Shown here: one piece after another, positions 35,450-44,849 of the stretch
How the letters are laid out: the number at the start of each line of letters is the position of its first letter
How positions within the stretch are numbered: position 1 is the first letter of the stretch
Assembly: GCA_003225315.1 (NCBI GenBank)
Contig: QHZD01000033.1
Location: 41,592-105,591 of the forward strand
Length of the DNA: 64,000 nt
Source of the DNA: Acidobacteriota bacterium
GTDB taxonomy: Bacteria > Acidobacteriota > Terriglobia > Acidiferrales > UBA7541
Direction: 5' to 3'
The notes under the pieces: generated by a model
What the model was told of the DNA's origin: nothing
The model's database searches: none
The model's input: only the letters and a program-made list of their open reading frames with translations
Translations under genes and position numbers: made by a program

Positions 35450-36385
35450 TCAACTGATTCCGTGCGATGACCTTCCGGCTCGGTTGCCCAACCGCAGCCG
35501 TCGAATGTTGTGAACTATCGGATGCAGAACGCGCTCGGCGCTGAAATCGTACCGCAAACTTTCGCGCGCACAGCGCAAACTTGCTCCTAGGTCCCGCTGC
35601 TCATAAAAATAGCGTCTTGCAAGGTTCCACAGGTTGCGTGCGTAAATGCGAGCGATCCTATGGTCTCCAGCATCCGCGGCCGCTTTGTGGTGCTTGCGCA
35701 TAAGCCGCTCGGTATTTTCGAGGAATCGGTGTAGCTGGCCGGTTGTAATGCTGCCTGAACGCTTGCGATAAAGATAGAGCGGTTCCTGGACATACACATA
35801 GGGTTCCCCGCTGGCGAGCAAACGGATATTGATGTCCCAATCCTCTCGTCCAAATATGTTTTCATCCCACATGCCGATGCGCTCTATGGTTGTCTTCCGA
35901 AAGAACATCATCCGACGAATAAAGTCATCCGCGAGGATGGCGAACTTGGGATCTTCGGTCGGCGTGCCGCACCGCTGGATTTCCTGGTGGTCACCCCAGA
36001 ATTTCACGATATCAACCATGGACCACTCGGCTCCGCTTCGCTCGAATGCAGAAACGAGTTTACTTAGAGCGTTGGGAGCGAGCGCATCGTCTGAGTCCAC
36101 GACAGCCACATAGTCTGCCTTCGCAGCTCGCACGCCAGTGTTCCGTGCGGCGGCCGGGCCCCGGTTCTGCTGACGAATATAACTAACTTCTTTTCTAGCA
36201 ACATACCGTTCCATTACCTGGGCCGTATTATCCTTCGAGCCGTCGTCCACTACTATCACTTCAAGCGCAATGTCCTGCCTCAACGCGGACTCAATGGCAT
36301 CCGGCAAGAATTCGGCCGAGTTATAGCTTGGTATGACAACCGATACTTGAGGGTAATGGTGTTCAGCGACGTTCATCCGTGACAC
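35450..36385 (-). CDS. Family 2 glycosyltransferase
   Basis: A 311-residue GT-A enzyme: VSVVIPSYNSAEFLPDAIESAL, VVDDGSKDNT, GPAAARNTGV and the metal-binding VVDSDDAL near residue 95, with FGREDWDINIRL as the acceptor-side ED motif. It probably builds a surface glycan from the cytoplasm. It is a single gene on its strand, converging with the formyltransferase fusion. Donor unknown. Confidence 0.9.
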   Translation of the reverse strand: MSRMNVAEHHYPQVSVVIPSYNSAEFLPDAIESALRQDIALEVIVVDDGSKDNTAQVMERYVARKEVSYIRQQNRGPAAARNTGVRAAKADYVAVVDSDDALAPNALSKLVSAFERSGAEWSMVDIVKFWGDHQEIQRCGTPTEDPKFAILADDFIRRMMFFRKTTIERIGMWDENIFGREDWDINIRLLASGEPYVYVQEPLYLYRKRSGSITTGQLHRFLENTERLMRKHHKAAADAGDHRIARIYARNLWNLARRYFYEQRDLGASLRCARESLRYDFSAERVLHPIVHNIRRLRLGNRAGRSSHGIS

Positions 36386-36909
36386 CCTGTCCTAATCAGG
36401 ACTCTCCTCGTAACCGAACTTGTGGCGTTGCCCGAGCGCTATTCGGACAATAGGTATACAGCATTCCTAAGACCTTTATTCTACGACGTAGAGGTTGCTT
36501 CCCCGGCAGTTGGCTGCGATTTTCTGAGGATACCAAGGATCAAGTCCATACGATCTGCACTCTCCCAAGGCTTAAGCCAACGGCTCTAACCTCCTGTATT
36601 CAAACGTGTTAATCGAGATCTGGATTCTCCCAAGAGCAGCGCTCGAAGGATATAGCACAGGTATGGGCAAGAACCCGAATCATGCAAACGGGCAGTCGGG
36701 TGGCAAAAGAATGCCGAGTAGTGCGAAAAGATTTTCCGGTCCGCCCGCGTGAGTGTGCATGGAACCTGTATCTTATTGTAAGTACGTAGGTTAGGAAGAC
36801 AGTAAAGGCAGGCCGCTTGCGTACAAAAGAGTGAGGTACGTCGTCCTCCGTTCAGCACAAGATTGGTTCTCCACACCTGACCGGAGCAGTCTGGGACCTG
36901 ACGCATTCC
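36386..36909. other. Divergent promoter region
   Basis: No convincing gene; one - strand frame (36586-36969) has a Cys-rich, low-likelihood translation and overlaps the deacetylase start. The region separates the GT2 gene from the deacetylase operon and holds a sigma-54-like site at 36806-36821. Confidence 0.55.
36806..36821 (+). promoter_or_regulatory. Sigma-54 -24/-12 promoter candidate for the deacetylase operon
   Basis: Reads AGGCAGGCCGCTTGCG: 9 of 12 defined consensus positions, with a perfect TTGC box and exact GG-N10-GC spacing. Predicted initiation is near 36832, about 78 bases before the ATG. Confidence 0.45.
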
Positions 36910-37845
36910 ATGTTGAGCAAAGATAAAGAGAAGGTCAGAAGCAACAGGACAGTCTCCCCGCCGAAGCACATAATGACTGTCGACGTCGAAGACTACTTCA
37001 TGGTGGAGGCATTTGCAGGTTCAGTCTCGCGCGATAGTTGGGAGAGTCGACCGTCGCGGGTTGTGATGAGCACACGGCGCATTCTCAGTCTATTTGATAG
37101 GTATAATGTTAAGGGAACGTTCTTCTTTGTTGGATGGGTGGCACATAAGTTTCCAGAGTTAGTGCGAGAGGTACACGCGCGCGGCCACGAACTCGCCTGC
37201 CATAGCTACTGGCATCGGACCGTTTATTCCCAAACGCCCGACGAATTTCGTGAGGATACTCAAGCGGCGGTTCGAGCCATTGAGGATGCAGCGGGTGTCA
37301 AAGTCTTTGGCTACCGCGCGCCGAGTTGGTCCATCACCAAAGATTGTCTTTGGGCCTTGGACGTCCTCGCTGAAGAGGGGTTTACATACGACTCCAGCAT
37401 CTATCCGATCCACCATGACCTATATGGGGTGCCGGGCGCGCGGCGCTTCCCGTACACGCATCGGCTGAAGGACGGCCATTCTTTGCTTGAGTTCCCTCCG
37501 GCTACCGTACAGGTTCTGGGTCAGAACTTGCCCTGTGCGGGTGGGGGCTACTTGCGGATATTCCCACTGGCGTATACTCACTGGGCTTTCCGCAAGTTTC
37601 AGGAGGATTATGGCAAACGTGTGGTTGTCTACTTTCATCCTTGGGAACTTGATACCGAGCAGCCCCGCATCCGAGAAGAGCTGAAGTCGCGTCTCCGCCA
37701 CTACACTAATTTAGACAAGATGACAGATCGGCTGGAGATCTTATTGCAGACCTACTCTTTTCAACCCTTCCGCGAACTCGTTGGCGTAAAAAGGGACTCT
37801 TCCTTGCAAACTACGGGGGAGACTGCGAGGGCTGCCATTGAATAA
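36910..37845 (+). CDS. XrtA-type polysaccharide deacetylase (NodB fold with DUF3473)
   Basis: A 311-residue protein: TVDVEDYF (motif 1 aspartates, about residue 25), HSYWH (about 97-101, metal histidines), YRAPSWSI and FHPWELD. The C-terminal DUF3473-type segment marks the deacetylase that accompanies XrtA/PEP-CTERM exopolysaccharide loci. It would remove N-acetyl groups from the exopolysaccharide or its lipid-linked precursor. First gene of a four-gene + strand operon, overlapping the next by eight bases. Confidence 0.93.
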   Translation: MLSKDKEKVRSNRTVSPPKHIMTVDVEDYFMVEAFAGSVSRDSWESRPSRVVMSTRRILSLFDRYNVKGTFFFVGWVAHKFPELVREVHARGHELACHSYWHRTVYSQTPDEFREDTQAAVRAIEDAAGVKVFGYRAPSWSITKDCLWALDVLAEEGFTYDSSIYPIHHDLYGVPGARRFPYTHRLKDGHSLLEFPPATVQVLGQNLPCAGGGYLRIFPLAYTHWAFRKFQEDYGKRVVVYFHPWELDTEQPRIREELKSRLRHYTNLDKMTDRLEILLQTYSFQPFRELVGVKRDSSLQTTGETARAAIE

Positions 37846-38743
37846 CCGTGTAACGCTCACGAACGACCCCGAGAGTATGGGGCAGCTCGATTGGCCAAGC
37901 CATTCGATGGCCGTTTCGGCCTCTCCATTCGATCATCCAATTGGGAAACAATCAGTATTGACCTATCATGAAATCCGGCCCTCGGGATCGCCATACCTTT
38001 ATGGGGTTACGCAAGCCCAGTTCGAAAAGCATCTCTCTCTGCTGGCTTCGCCAGCCCCGCGGCCAAGCTCTGGGGGACAATCGGCCCTAATTACTTTCGA
38101 TGATGGCCATCGGTCCAATTTTGAGCAAGCATTCCCACTGCTCGAGCAATCAGGCTTGAAAGCGGTCTTTTTTGTTTTGGCAGGATGCGTCGGCAGGATT
38201 GACAAATACCTTTTATGGAGCCAGGCGCGCCAGATGGTTGCCGCTGGACATCGCGTGCAGTCGCATGGGTGGTCACATCGGCTTTTGACTCAGTGCAGCC
38301 CGAATGATTTGGAGCAGGAACTGACGCGGTCGAAGCACGAACTCGAGGAGCGCCTAGGTGTCGAAGTTGTCGCGATCTCTGCACCTGGCGGACGGTGGAA
38401 TGACCGCGTAGTGGACGCATGTGCCCGCGCAGGCTACAAGTATCTCTACCATTCGAATCCGTGGGTACCTGTCAGCTCCCGGAGAGGTATCCAACTGCAA
38501 GGAAGGCACATGGTTACGCGCCAAATGGGCCCGAAAGAGCTTCAAAGACTCCTACAGCCCGGTGAAGGGCGGGAACTCTACTCTCGATTCAGGCATGGAG
38601 CAAAAGAGCGAGTACGAGCAATGCTTGGCGACCGGCTTTATCACAAGTTCTGGTGCTGGCTGGCGAATTGGAGCCCGGGAGAAGGGCTAGAGTTAGAAGT
38701 AGACACACTCGCAAATGACAAGCGAGAGTCGCGGCACTCATGA
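37838..38743 (+). CDS. Polysaccharide deacetylase family protein
   Basis: A 301-residue NodB-fold protein: LTYHEI near residue 40, ITFDDGHRSNF (about 88), AVFFVLAG, HGWSHRLL (metal histidines) and APGGRWND. No signal peptide is apparent. It lies inside the deacetylase/glycosyltransferase operon and is probably a second de-N-acetylase of the same polymer, acting at a different stage. Its stop overlaps the following glycosyltransferase start by four bases. Confidence 0.9.
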   Translation: MNNRVTLTNDPESMGQLDWPSHSMAVSASPFDHPIGKQSVLTYHEIRPSGSPYLYGVTQAQFEKHLSLLASPAPRPSSGGQSALITFDDGHRSNFEQAFPLLEQSGLKAVFFVLAGCVGRIDKYLLWSQARQMVAAGHRVQSHGWSHRLLTQCSPNDLEQELTRSKHELEERLGVEVVAISAPGGRWNDRVVDACARAGYKYLYHSNPWVPVSSRRGIQLQGRHMVTRQMGPKELQRLLQPGEGRELYSRFRHGAKERVRAMLGDRLYHKFWCWLANWSPGEGLELEVDTLANDKRESRHS

Positions 38744-39897
38744 AGGTTCTTCATCTTATCAGCAGCGGCGGAATGTACGGTGCTGAGGCTGTCGTTGCAA
38801 CCCTGGCAAGTAATTTGCAAAATCTGGGCGAAGATACAATTGTCGGTGTTTTCGACAACGCGCATCGCCCCAGAAACGATGCGTCCGATCGGATTGAAAA
38901 GGCAGGAGTAAAAGTTATTCGGATCCCCTGCCGTGGCCGCGCAGACCGCCAAACAGTGGGAGTCATTCGTAAACTCATTCGAACAGAACAAGTTGATATT
39001 CTGCATTCGCACGGTTACAAAGCCGATATTTATGGATACTTTGCAACCCGGCGATTGGGCATACCAATCATAGCGACGCGTCATAATCAGAGAGGGCTTC
39101 GACATACACTTGCCATTCGCCTCTACGAATTTTTCGACATTCTGTTTCTTCGTCATTTCAACGCAGTCGCAGCGGTTTCAGACCTGATCGCAGAAGAACT
39201 ACTCAGGGCTGGCATCGCCCCGCAGAAGGTGGCTGTAATTGGCAACGGAATAGATTTGTCCCGCTTTGCTGGCGCCTCACCGACACTCTCGGAGGAACTA
39301 AACAAGGGGCAGAGGCTCTTGATAGGAACGGCCGGAAGACTAATCCCACAGAAGGGCATCGAATACTTCTTGATGGCGGCTAGTGAAGTGCTGAAGGAAT
39401 TCCCCTCCTTGCTCTTTGGTATCGTTGGCGAAGGCCCTCACCGCTCGACTCTGGAGAGATTGATCAAAGATCTAGGGATCAAGAGGAGCGTCGTTTTTAC
39501 AGGGCCGCGTGCGGACATGCCAAATGTTTACGCCTCGCTTGATGTCTTCGTCCTTCCCTCATTGGAGGAAGGGATGCCAATGGCAGTCCTAGAAGCTCTG
39601 GCTTCTGGGCTACCTGTGATTGCAACAAAAGTGGGTGCAATCACGAAACTCGTGTTCCCGAACCGGACTGGAATTTTAGTCCAGCCGAGGGAGGCCAAGG
39701 ACTTGGCTGGGGCTCTCATTTCTCTCATCAGAGATCCTGAACTTCGAGTCAGGCTGGGGCAAAATGGCCGGTCTCTTGTTCGGAATGAATACTCATCCGC
39801 CGTTATGTCCCAAAGATATCTGCGTCTTTACGAAGAGCTGTTAAATGAGAAGGCGCAAATCCGAAAACCAATCTCCGTTTCGGATCTGACAACCTGA
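38740..39897 (+). CDS. Family 4 glycosyltransferase
   Basis: A 385-residue GT-B enzyme: ISSGGMYGAEAVVATLA at the N-terminal donor loop, LHSHGYKADIYG, AVSDLIAEEL, NGIDLSRF, GTAGRLIPQKGIEYF and the EX7E motif PSLEEGMPMAVLEALASG. Proteins of this kind in XrtA loci resemble the sugar transferase termed PEP-CTERM/exosortase A-associated. It would extend the repeat unit in the cytoplasm. Confidence 0.92.
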   Translation: MKVLHLISSGGMYGAEAVVATLASNLQNLGEDTIVGVFDNAHRPRNDASDRIEKAGVKVIRIPCRGRADRQTVGVIRKLIRTEQVDILHSHGYKADIYGYFATRRLGIPIIATRHNQRGLRHTLAIRLYEFFDILFLRHFNAVAAVSDLIAEELLRAGIAPQKVAVIGNGIDLSRFAGASPTLSEELNKGQRLLIGTAGRLIPQKGIEYFLMAASEVLKEFPSLLFGIVGEGPHRSTLERLIKDLGIKRSVVFTGPRADMPNVYASLDVFVLPSLEEGMPMAVLEALASGLPVIATKVGAITKLVFPNRTGILVQPREAKDLAGALISLIRDPELRVRLGQNGRSLVRNEYSSAVMSQRYLRLYEELLNEKAQIRKPISVSDLTT

Positions 39898-39904
39898 ATC
39901 GCTC

Positions 39905-40945
39905 ATGCCCAAGATATTCGAGAACTTTCAGAGTTCCTCCGAGCAAGAGCCGCTGTTCTCCATAATTATTCCGGTTCGCAATGAAGAGCACAATATCGCA
40001 AGATGTCTCTCTGCATTGTCCAACTCGCAAATCGCTCCTCATGTCTTTGAAATCATTGTTGTGGATAACGGATCGACAGACCGGACGCGAGAAGTAGCTG
40101 CTGGATTTGTTTCTACTTCTGCGCTTCGAGTCTTAGATTGGCCAAATGCCTACATCGCAGCGGTACGTAATGCAGGGGCAGCAGCGGCACAGGGCAAATA
40201 CTTTGCATTTCTCGATTCTGATTGTGAAGTCTTGCCTGATTGGTTGACGCAGGCACAGTTGGCGATTTCGCGCGGTATCACTGGCGTATTTGGTTCGTAC
40301 TATCTTATTCCCGAGAATTCCTCATGGATTGCGCGCTACTGGCACGAAGAACGTGACAAGAGAGGGGCAGGTGAAGTCCCTTACCTTCCCGCTGGTGACC
40401 TGTTTGTCAGCCGCGAGTTATTTCAAAAAGTTCGGGGATTTGATGAAACCATCCAAACCAATGAGGACTATGAATTCTGCCAGCGCGTACGTTCAATAGG
40501 TCATCCGATCACTTGCATCCCAGAACTCGGCGTTATTCACTGGGGGACTCCGCAGTCCTTAGTTGCTTTCTATCGAAAGCATAGATGGCATGGTATGCAT
40601 GTGTTTCGTGTTTTTCTCAGAAATCTGCCGGCACTGCATAACTTTAAGCCCATTGCCCTGGCACTCTACACGCTCTGCTGCATGCTAGGTCTTCTTATTT
40701 CTATTGGAATTGCTCTACAGGGAGGCAGCCTGCGATACCTCGACGCGTTCGTTCTCGCGCTCTTAGTTCCTCCCCTAGCCCTAGGCATCCGGTCCGCAGC
40801 CTCTGTCCGCCGTTTGGGAGCAATTGTGCCAGTTGCCGCGCTTTACCTTGCTTATGGGCTGGCTCGCGCTTCCTCAATTGTCGACTGGCGACATTGGTCT
40901 AGACATTCTGGGAGAATGAACGCACACGCGGGCTCGAAGACTTAA
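39905..40945 (+). CDS. Family 2 glycosyltransferase with C-terminal membrane segments
   Basis: A 346-residue protein: SIIIPVRNEEHNIARCLSAL, VDNGSTDRT, FLDSDCEV and NEDYEFCQRV, followed from about residue 240 by two to three hydrophobic helices (LALYTLCCMLGLLISIG, AFVLALLVPPLALG). It is the last gene of the + strand operon, seven bases after the GT4 gene. Hairpins follow its stop. Donor unknown. Confidence 0.9.
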   Translation: MPKIFENFQSSSEQEPLFSIIIPVRNEEHNIARCLSALSNSQIAPHVFEIIVVDNGSTDRTREVAAGFVSTSALRVLDWPNAYIAAVRNAGAAAAQGKYFAFLDSDCEVLPDWLTQAQLAISRGITGVFGSYYLIPENSSWIARYWHEERDKRGAGEVPYLPAGDLFVSRELFQKVRGFDETIQTNEDYEFCQRVRSIGHPITCIPELGVIHWGTPQSLVAFYRKHRWHGMHVFRVFLRNLPALHNFKPIALALYTLCCMLGLLISIGIALQGGSLRYLDAFVLALLVPPLALGIRSAASVRRLGAIVPVAALYLAYGLARASSIVDWRHWSRHSGRMNAHAGSKT

Positions 40946-40953
40946 CGATAAAA

Positions 40954-40971
40954 GGAACACAACCTTGTTCC
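40954..40971. terminator. Hairpin after the glycosyltransferase operon
   Basis: GGAACA and TGTTCC pair across a six-base loop nine bases after the stop codon. There is no strong T run. Together with the palindrome at 40984 it separates convergent transcripts. Confidence 0.4.
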
Positions 40972-40983
40972 CGATTGGGTTGG

Positions 40984-40997
40984 CTTCGTTAACGAAG
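40984..40997. terminator. Perfect 14-bp palindrome flanked by GGGTT/AACCC
   Basis: CTTCGTTAACGAAG is fully self-complementary and lies between GGGTT and AACCC, which can extend the stem. It sits in the 96-bp gap between convergent genes; a bidirectional terminator is likely, but an operator is possible. Confidence 0.4.
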
Positions 40998-41041
40998 ATG
41001 CGAGGAACCCAAAGGATTCCCCGCACATAATTGTCAAGAAT

Positions 41042-42829
41042 CTACTGCACAGTCACTTTGAGGTTTGTAGGCGGGTTTGGCCTTTGTGGCGGAGTTCCGC
41101 CGGTGAACTCATACGCGCCTATAGACGAGGGACTTGGCCGGATTAGGCCATCGCGGTCAACAGCAATCCCCCCTTGCCATGGCGGATAATTCTTATAAGC
41201 ATTCGAGCTGTTGACGATAGGTGCAGCACCGATCGCCGGGCTGCCGCTCTGGAGGTGGAAATCATTTATGGAACGATTTGCGAACAGGGGGTCGGCTGTG
41301 ATGTTGTTGGTTGACCAAGTTGGAATTACTTGGCTGCCGCCAAACCAGATGTTATTCGAACCCGTCAACGGAAAGCCCGAAGGGAGACTACCACTATCAT
41401 TAAAAAACTCGCCGCTGTTCTGGTAGATGATATTGTTGCGAATGTTTACCCCAACGGTGCCCGGGGAGAAATCGAACGCTCCGGCCAACCCGAACGTGCC
41501 GATGTGCGAGCCACAATCGGCTAGCGTGTTGTTGTAGACCTCAACTGTTCCAGTTCCGGGTGCTCCATTATTCGTATACTGCGCGACTCTAATACAGGAG
41601 TAACTTGCTTCGCCGTCCAGTGGGTCAGGCCCCAACCCTACGTGGTAAATGAGGTTGTTGTAAACCTCTACCTTTCCCTGCGAAGGGTCGACAGTTGCAA
41701 GGTTCATTCCGTCGCACGGGTCATCATGAATCAGATTGTCATGGATAGAGATGTCGTACTGGTTATACCCGCTGGTCAGATTGTTCGGCGATGAGTGAAC
41801 CTGCATTGCCCGGCAACTATGGTTATTGTGAATCGAGTTCCAGCCGACTTCCTGATGGTTCGAGTCGGTTGTGAGGTAGAAAGCATGGTATTGCTTGCCA
41901 GTGGTGCCAAGACTGACTATGTTGGCAATCTCGTTTCCGTAGAACTTCACGAACGTATTTTCGCTCATCGAAACGCATCCAACTGCGCCTGGAGGACCGG
42001 CGCAAGTCCAAGAGTTACCAACGTACCTTTGATGGTTGGCCGAAGGATATTGCGTCATCAAAGCCTGTCCGTATCCTTGAATAAACATTCCAGCTAATGT
42101 GTAGTAACTACAGGTGGATGGGAATCCGACTGAGCATCGGATAGCGATTCCGTTGGAGCATGAGCTGCTGCTGCATTGAACTCCCGGTTGCGGCGTCGCT
42201 CCGGGATAAGAAACCATTGCCACGGGATTTCCGGCCGTGCCCCCTAGCCCCCAATCTAATCCTCCGAATCCACCCCCAGTGGTCACGATTACTCCGCCTT
42301 CCCAATAGGCGGTGTCGCCAGCGCTCATGTGACTGAAAGCGTTCTTCGGCGTCGCCCAACAGGAGCTCGGGAATTTGCCGCTGTTGCTGTCGTTCCCAGT
42401 GTTCGAAATGCAGTAGATCGCGCCAGAGCTTCTAACAGTGAACGGAATGCCATTCGAAGTCCCGTTCGCGGTGGTGACGACAAAATTTCCAGTACCCGGC
42501 GTGCAAGCCGAACTGAGCTGCACCACAATTCTCTGGTACCAAAGATAAGCCATTCCCCATCCTGTGTATGCTCCTGTCGGCGGCACAACACGCAGGCAAT
42601 TCAGTCCGTTCCATGTGACAGTCGAAGTACCTTGAGTTGACCCCAAGAAATTTCCGTAGAGCGTTACGTACGCTCCCGAAACGCCACTGACGCTCTCTCC
42701 GCCGCTGTTAGGAGCGCTATCTAGATCCGAGAAAAAGAGCACTGGTGGCTGGGTCTGGGCCCGTAGGGCCGAAGCTCCTCCGAAAACCAACACAGAGAGG
42801 AGCAATATGGACCATCTGCGAATCGGCAT
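41042..42829 (-). CDS. Secreted right-handed beta-helix protein with N-terminal IPT-like domain
   Basis: A 595-residue protein starting MPIRRWSILLLSVLVFGG, with signal cleavage after LRAQ. An IPT/TIG-like domain (YVTLYGNFLGSTQGTSTV) leads into a long parallel beta-helix with repeated N-x-I-H/N-N-I units (NSIHNNHSC, DNLIHDD, YNNLIYH, VYNNTLADCG, RNNIIYQNSG), as in polysaccharide lyases, epimerases and adhesins. No catalytic set could be identified. The ATG at 42829 follows AGGGGGG; the frame extends 50 codons upstream without signal character. It may act on or bind the exopolysaccharide encoded next to it. Confidence 0.82.
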   Translation of the reverse strand: MPIRRWSILLLSVLVFGGASALRAQTQPPVLFFSDLDSAPNSGGESVSGVSGAYVTLYGNFLGSTQGTSTVTWNGLNCLRVVPPTGAYTGWGMAYLWYQRIVVQLSSACTPGTGNFVVTTANGTSNGIPFTVRSSGAIYCISNTGNDSNSGKFPSSCWATPKNAFSHMSAGDTAYWEGGVIVTTGGGFGGLDWGLGGTAGNPVAMVSYPGATPQPGVQCSSSSCSNGIAIRCSVGFPSTCSYYTLAGMFIQGYGQALMTQYPSANHQRYVGNSWTCAGPPGAVGCVSMSENTFVKFYGNEIANIVSLGTTGKQYHAFYLTTDSNHQEVGWNSIHNNHSCRAMQVHSSPNNLTSGYNQYDISIHDNLIHDDPCDGMNLATVDPSQGKVEVYNNLIYHVGLGPDPLDGEASYSCIRVAQYTNNGAPGTGTVEVYNNTLADCGSHIGTFGLAGAFDFSPGTVGVNIRNNIIYQNSGEFFNDSGSLPSGFPLTGSNNIWFGGSQVIPTWSTNNITADPLFANRSINDFHLQSGSPAIGAAPIVNSSNAYKNYPPWQGGIAVDRDGLIRPSPSSIGAYEFTGGTPPQRPNPPTNLKVTVQ

Positions 42830-43152
42830 GACTGACGCCCCCCTGGCTGAACTCTCATGATTCTGACAATTCATAAACTCTATCTTTCTTGGAGTGATGC
42901 AACCCCTCGGCCACTCAACGAACCGGGACAATTCCCTTACCACAACCGCATGAACGGCCCGACCCCTTAAGCCCTTCACTTTGAGAGTCTAGCGGTGGCT
43001 GAAAACCTCCGCCACTGGCTGGGGGGACTGAAAGAGTACAGGTGTGACGGTGTACTCCAGTACAGTCGCGCAAGAAATAGCGTATCTTATCCCAAATTGG
43101 CGGGAGCCGAGGGTCCGAGCGATCACCAGCAGTCCATTGGGCGATCATTATG
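42830..43152. other. Intergenic region upstream of the beta-helix gene
   Basis: No convincing gene. It holds the sigma-54-like site at 42898-42913; nothing else was recognised. Confidence 0.5.
42898..42913 (-). promoter_or_regulatory. Sigma-54 -24/-12 promoter candidate for the beta-helix gene
   Basis: Reads TGGCCGAGGGGTTGCA on the - strand: 9 of 12 defined positions, with complete TGGC and TTGCA boxes at exact spacing. Predicted initiation near 42887, about 58 bases before the ATG. Confidence 0.5.
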
Positions 43153-43899
43153 TTAACTATGTTTCGCAAGAGTGACGATTAGGTTTGTCCTAAGGCGACG
43201 AAACGTTTTGGTTAGCGACAACTTTATCCACAGAAGCTCCAAAAAGGCGAGTGGAGGTATGACGGCAAGCTCGGCAGAAGACGCGACCAATCGGATCTCC
43301 AGAGAGTTAAGACCGGTGGCCTGCGTCAGGCGGCAGATGTCTGTCTCGCTGTTGGCACGATAGAAAGTCTTAAAAACATCCTCGCTGGGCCGTCCTTGCA
43401 ACATCCGAATCAAAGCTGGCTTCAAGCCTTCTGGAAGAAGACGGGCTAACATGGTTGAATATCCGGAAGCATTAGGGGTGTGAAAGACGAATACTCCTCC
43501 GGGCTTGAGCACTCTACTCACCTCCTGGAACTGCAGCATTGGATTATCGAGGTGCTCAACAACCATATTCGCAGTGATGAGATCGAACGAACTATCTTGA
43601 AAAGGAAGTGCCGAAATGTCTCCAACAAGCTTTACGTGCACACTCCTATGTTTTCCCACCGAGGGCAAATCGGCATCAATACCCACGACCATCCCAGCTT
43701 TCTCGATCAACCTTTTTTCCTGTTCGAACCGCCATGCCGGCAGCACTTGGTGGCCACACCCTAAATCTAACCACTTGATATCTTCCTTTACTACTTTATT
43801 TAATACTTCTTCGTAAATATACTGACAATATCTTAGCTCAGGCACAAGTACGCGCTGCATCTTCCAATATAGATTGAGCAAGCTCTTGCGAGAAAACAT
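43153..43899 (-). CDS. Class I SAM-dependent methyltransferase
   Basis: A 248-residue methyltransferase: WLDLGCGHQVLP (motif I), VVGIDADLPSV, GDISALPFQDSSFDLITANMVVEHL and VLKPGGVFVFHTPN. This is the UbiE/Methyltransf_11 pattern. The C-terminal hydrophobic stretch (LAVIPPLAFLELLWIKL) may associate with the membrane. The ATG at 43899 follows GGGAG; an in-frame ATG 15 codons upstream lacks one. It is the promoter-distal gene of the leftward exopolysaccharide run and is likely to O-methylate a sugar of the polymer. Confidence 0.9.
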   Translation of the reverse strand: MFSRKSLLNLYWKMQRVLVPELRYCQYIYEEVLNKVVKEDIKWLDLGCGHQVLPAWRFEQEKRLIEKAGMVVGIDADLPSVGKHRSVHVKLVGDISALPFQDSSFDLITANMVVEHLDNPMLQFQEVSRVLKPGGVFVFHTPNASGYSTMLARLLPEGLKPALIRMLQGRPSEDVFKTFYRANSETDICRLTQATGLNSLEIRLVASSAELAVIPPLAFLELLWIKLSLTKTFRRLRTNLIVTLAKHS

Positions 43900-44057
43900 C
43901 ACTCTCCCGAAAAAACGGCGATTAGACGAATCAAACAAACACAAATCCTGCTCTAAAGATCTCTAATGCGCAAAGTGCCGCGCTGCGAGATTGCGGATTA
44001 GAGGTGCCCGCTTCAGGCACTATCGCGCTAGGAGCTCTACTATGAGAAATCTCGGTC

Positions 44058-44843
44058 CTAGATCGCCCGCAATCCCTTTCGGTGAAATTGGTGAATCTCT
44101 GCGAGAGTAGGAAATGTAAAATAACTTCCGCCGGCCCGGCCGAATTCATAAACTCGCTGGGTTCCGGCAGCGATCTGACGCAATACCCGCGCCATGCAAT
44201 GGGCGCCGTGACGCTTGGATCGCCGAATGAGATGATCCAAAGCTTCACCTGGCTCGATTGCAAGCTGTTCCTGAAGCAACGCTGCTCCTTCATCAACTTT
44301 AGCCGACATGAAGTGAACAGTAACACCCACGCTCTTCTCTCCATGAAGCATCTGCCAAAAGGTCGGCATCATCCCTTTATATTTCGGAAGCGGAGCATGG
44401 TGGATATTAACGCAGCCCCGAGGCGGAAGTGACAGCAGTTTCTCCTTGAGGATATAAGGGCACGCAACCGAAACAATCACTTCGGCAGCACGCTGCCGAA
44501 CTGACTCGACGAACGCATCAGCGTTTGGGTTGCCGATCTTCTTGAATGGTATCTCAAACGCCCGCGCTAACTGCTCCAGGCTATAGAACTTATCAGCACT
44601 GCGGCTCCTGGGCAGCTTGCCCAGAAGCCTAGATTTTGCAATCGTGCCGAGCAGCCGGATGAAACCTCCGACACGGTAAAGCGCCACCAATTCCCTCAAA
44701 AGCTGTAGTCTCGACCTTTTCCCCATGGTCGGACCGCATGAGATTTGTAAAATCTCGAACTCTGAACTGTGATTTCGGAGAAACTCATCGAAAAATGGCA
44801 AGAGATACAAAGGATCGTCCTGCGTTAGAAACTCAATTCGCAT
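44058..44843 (-). CDS. Formyltransferase-family protein
   Basis: A 261-residue cytoplasmic protein with the formyltransferase signature CVNIHHAPLPKYKGMMPTFW (Asn-x-His) and the Asp in SAKVDEGAAL. Relatives use N10-formyltetrahydrofolate to formylate amino sugars or Met-tRNA. The position six bases downstream of a membrane glycosyltransferase suggests N-formylation of an exopolysaccharide sugar. The C terminus (about 215-261) does not resemble the tRNA-binding domain of Fmt. Confidence 0.85.
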   Translation of the reverse strand: MRIEFLTQDDPLYLLPFFDEFLRNHSSEFEILQISCGPTMGKRSRLQLLRELVALYRVGGFIRLLGTIAKSRLLGKLPRSRSADKFYSLEQLARAFEIPFKKIGNPNADAFVESVRQRAAEVIVSVACPYILKEKLLSLPPRGCVNIHHAPLPKYKGMMPTFWQMLHGEKSVGVTVHFMSAKVDEGAALLQEQLAIEPGEALDHLIRRSKRHGAHCMARVLRQIAAGTQRVYEFGRAGGSYFTFPTLAEIHQFHRKGLRAI

Positions 44844-44849
44844 CAGGCA

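Noticed and set aside
36586..36969. 127-codon - strand frame upstream of the deacetylase operon
   Set aside because: Cys/Arg-rich translation without domain features, overlapping the deacetylase start and a promoter-like site.
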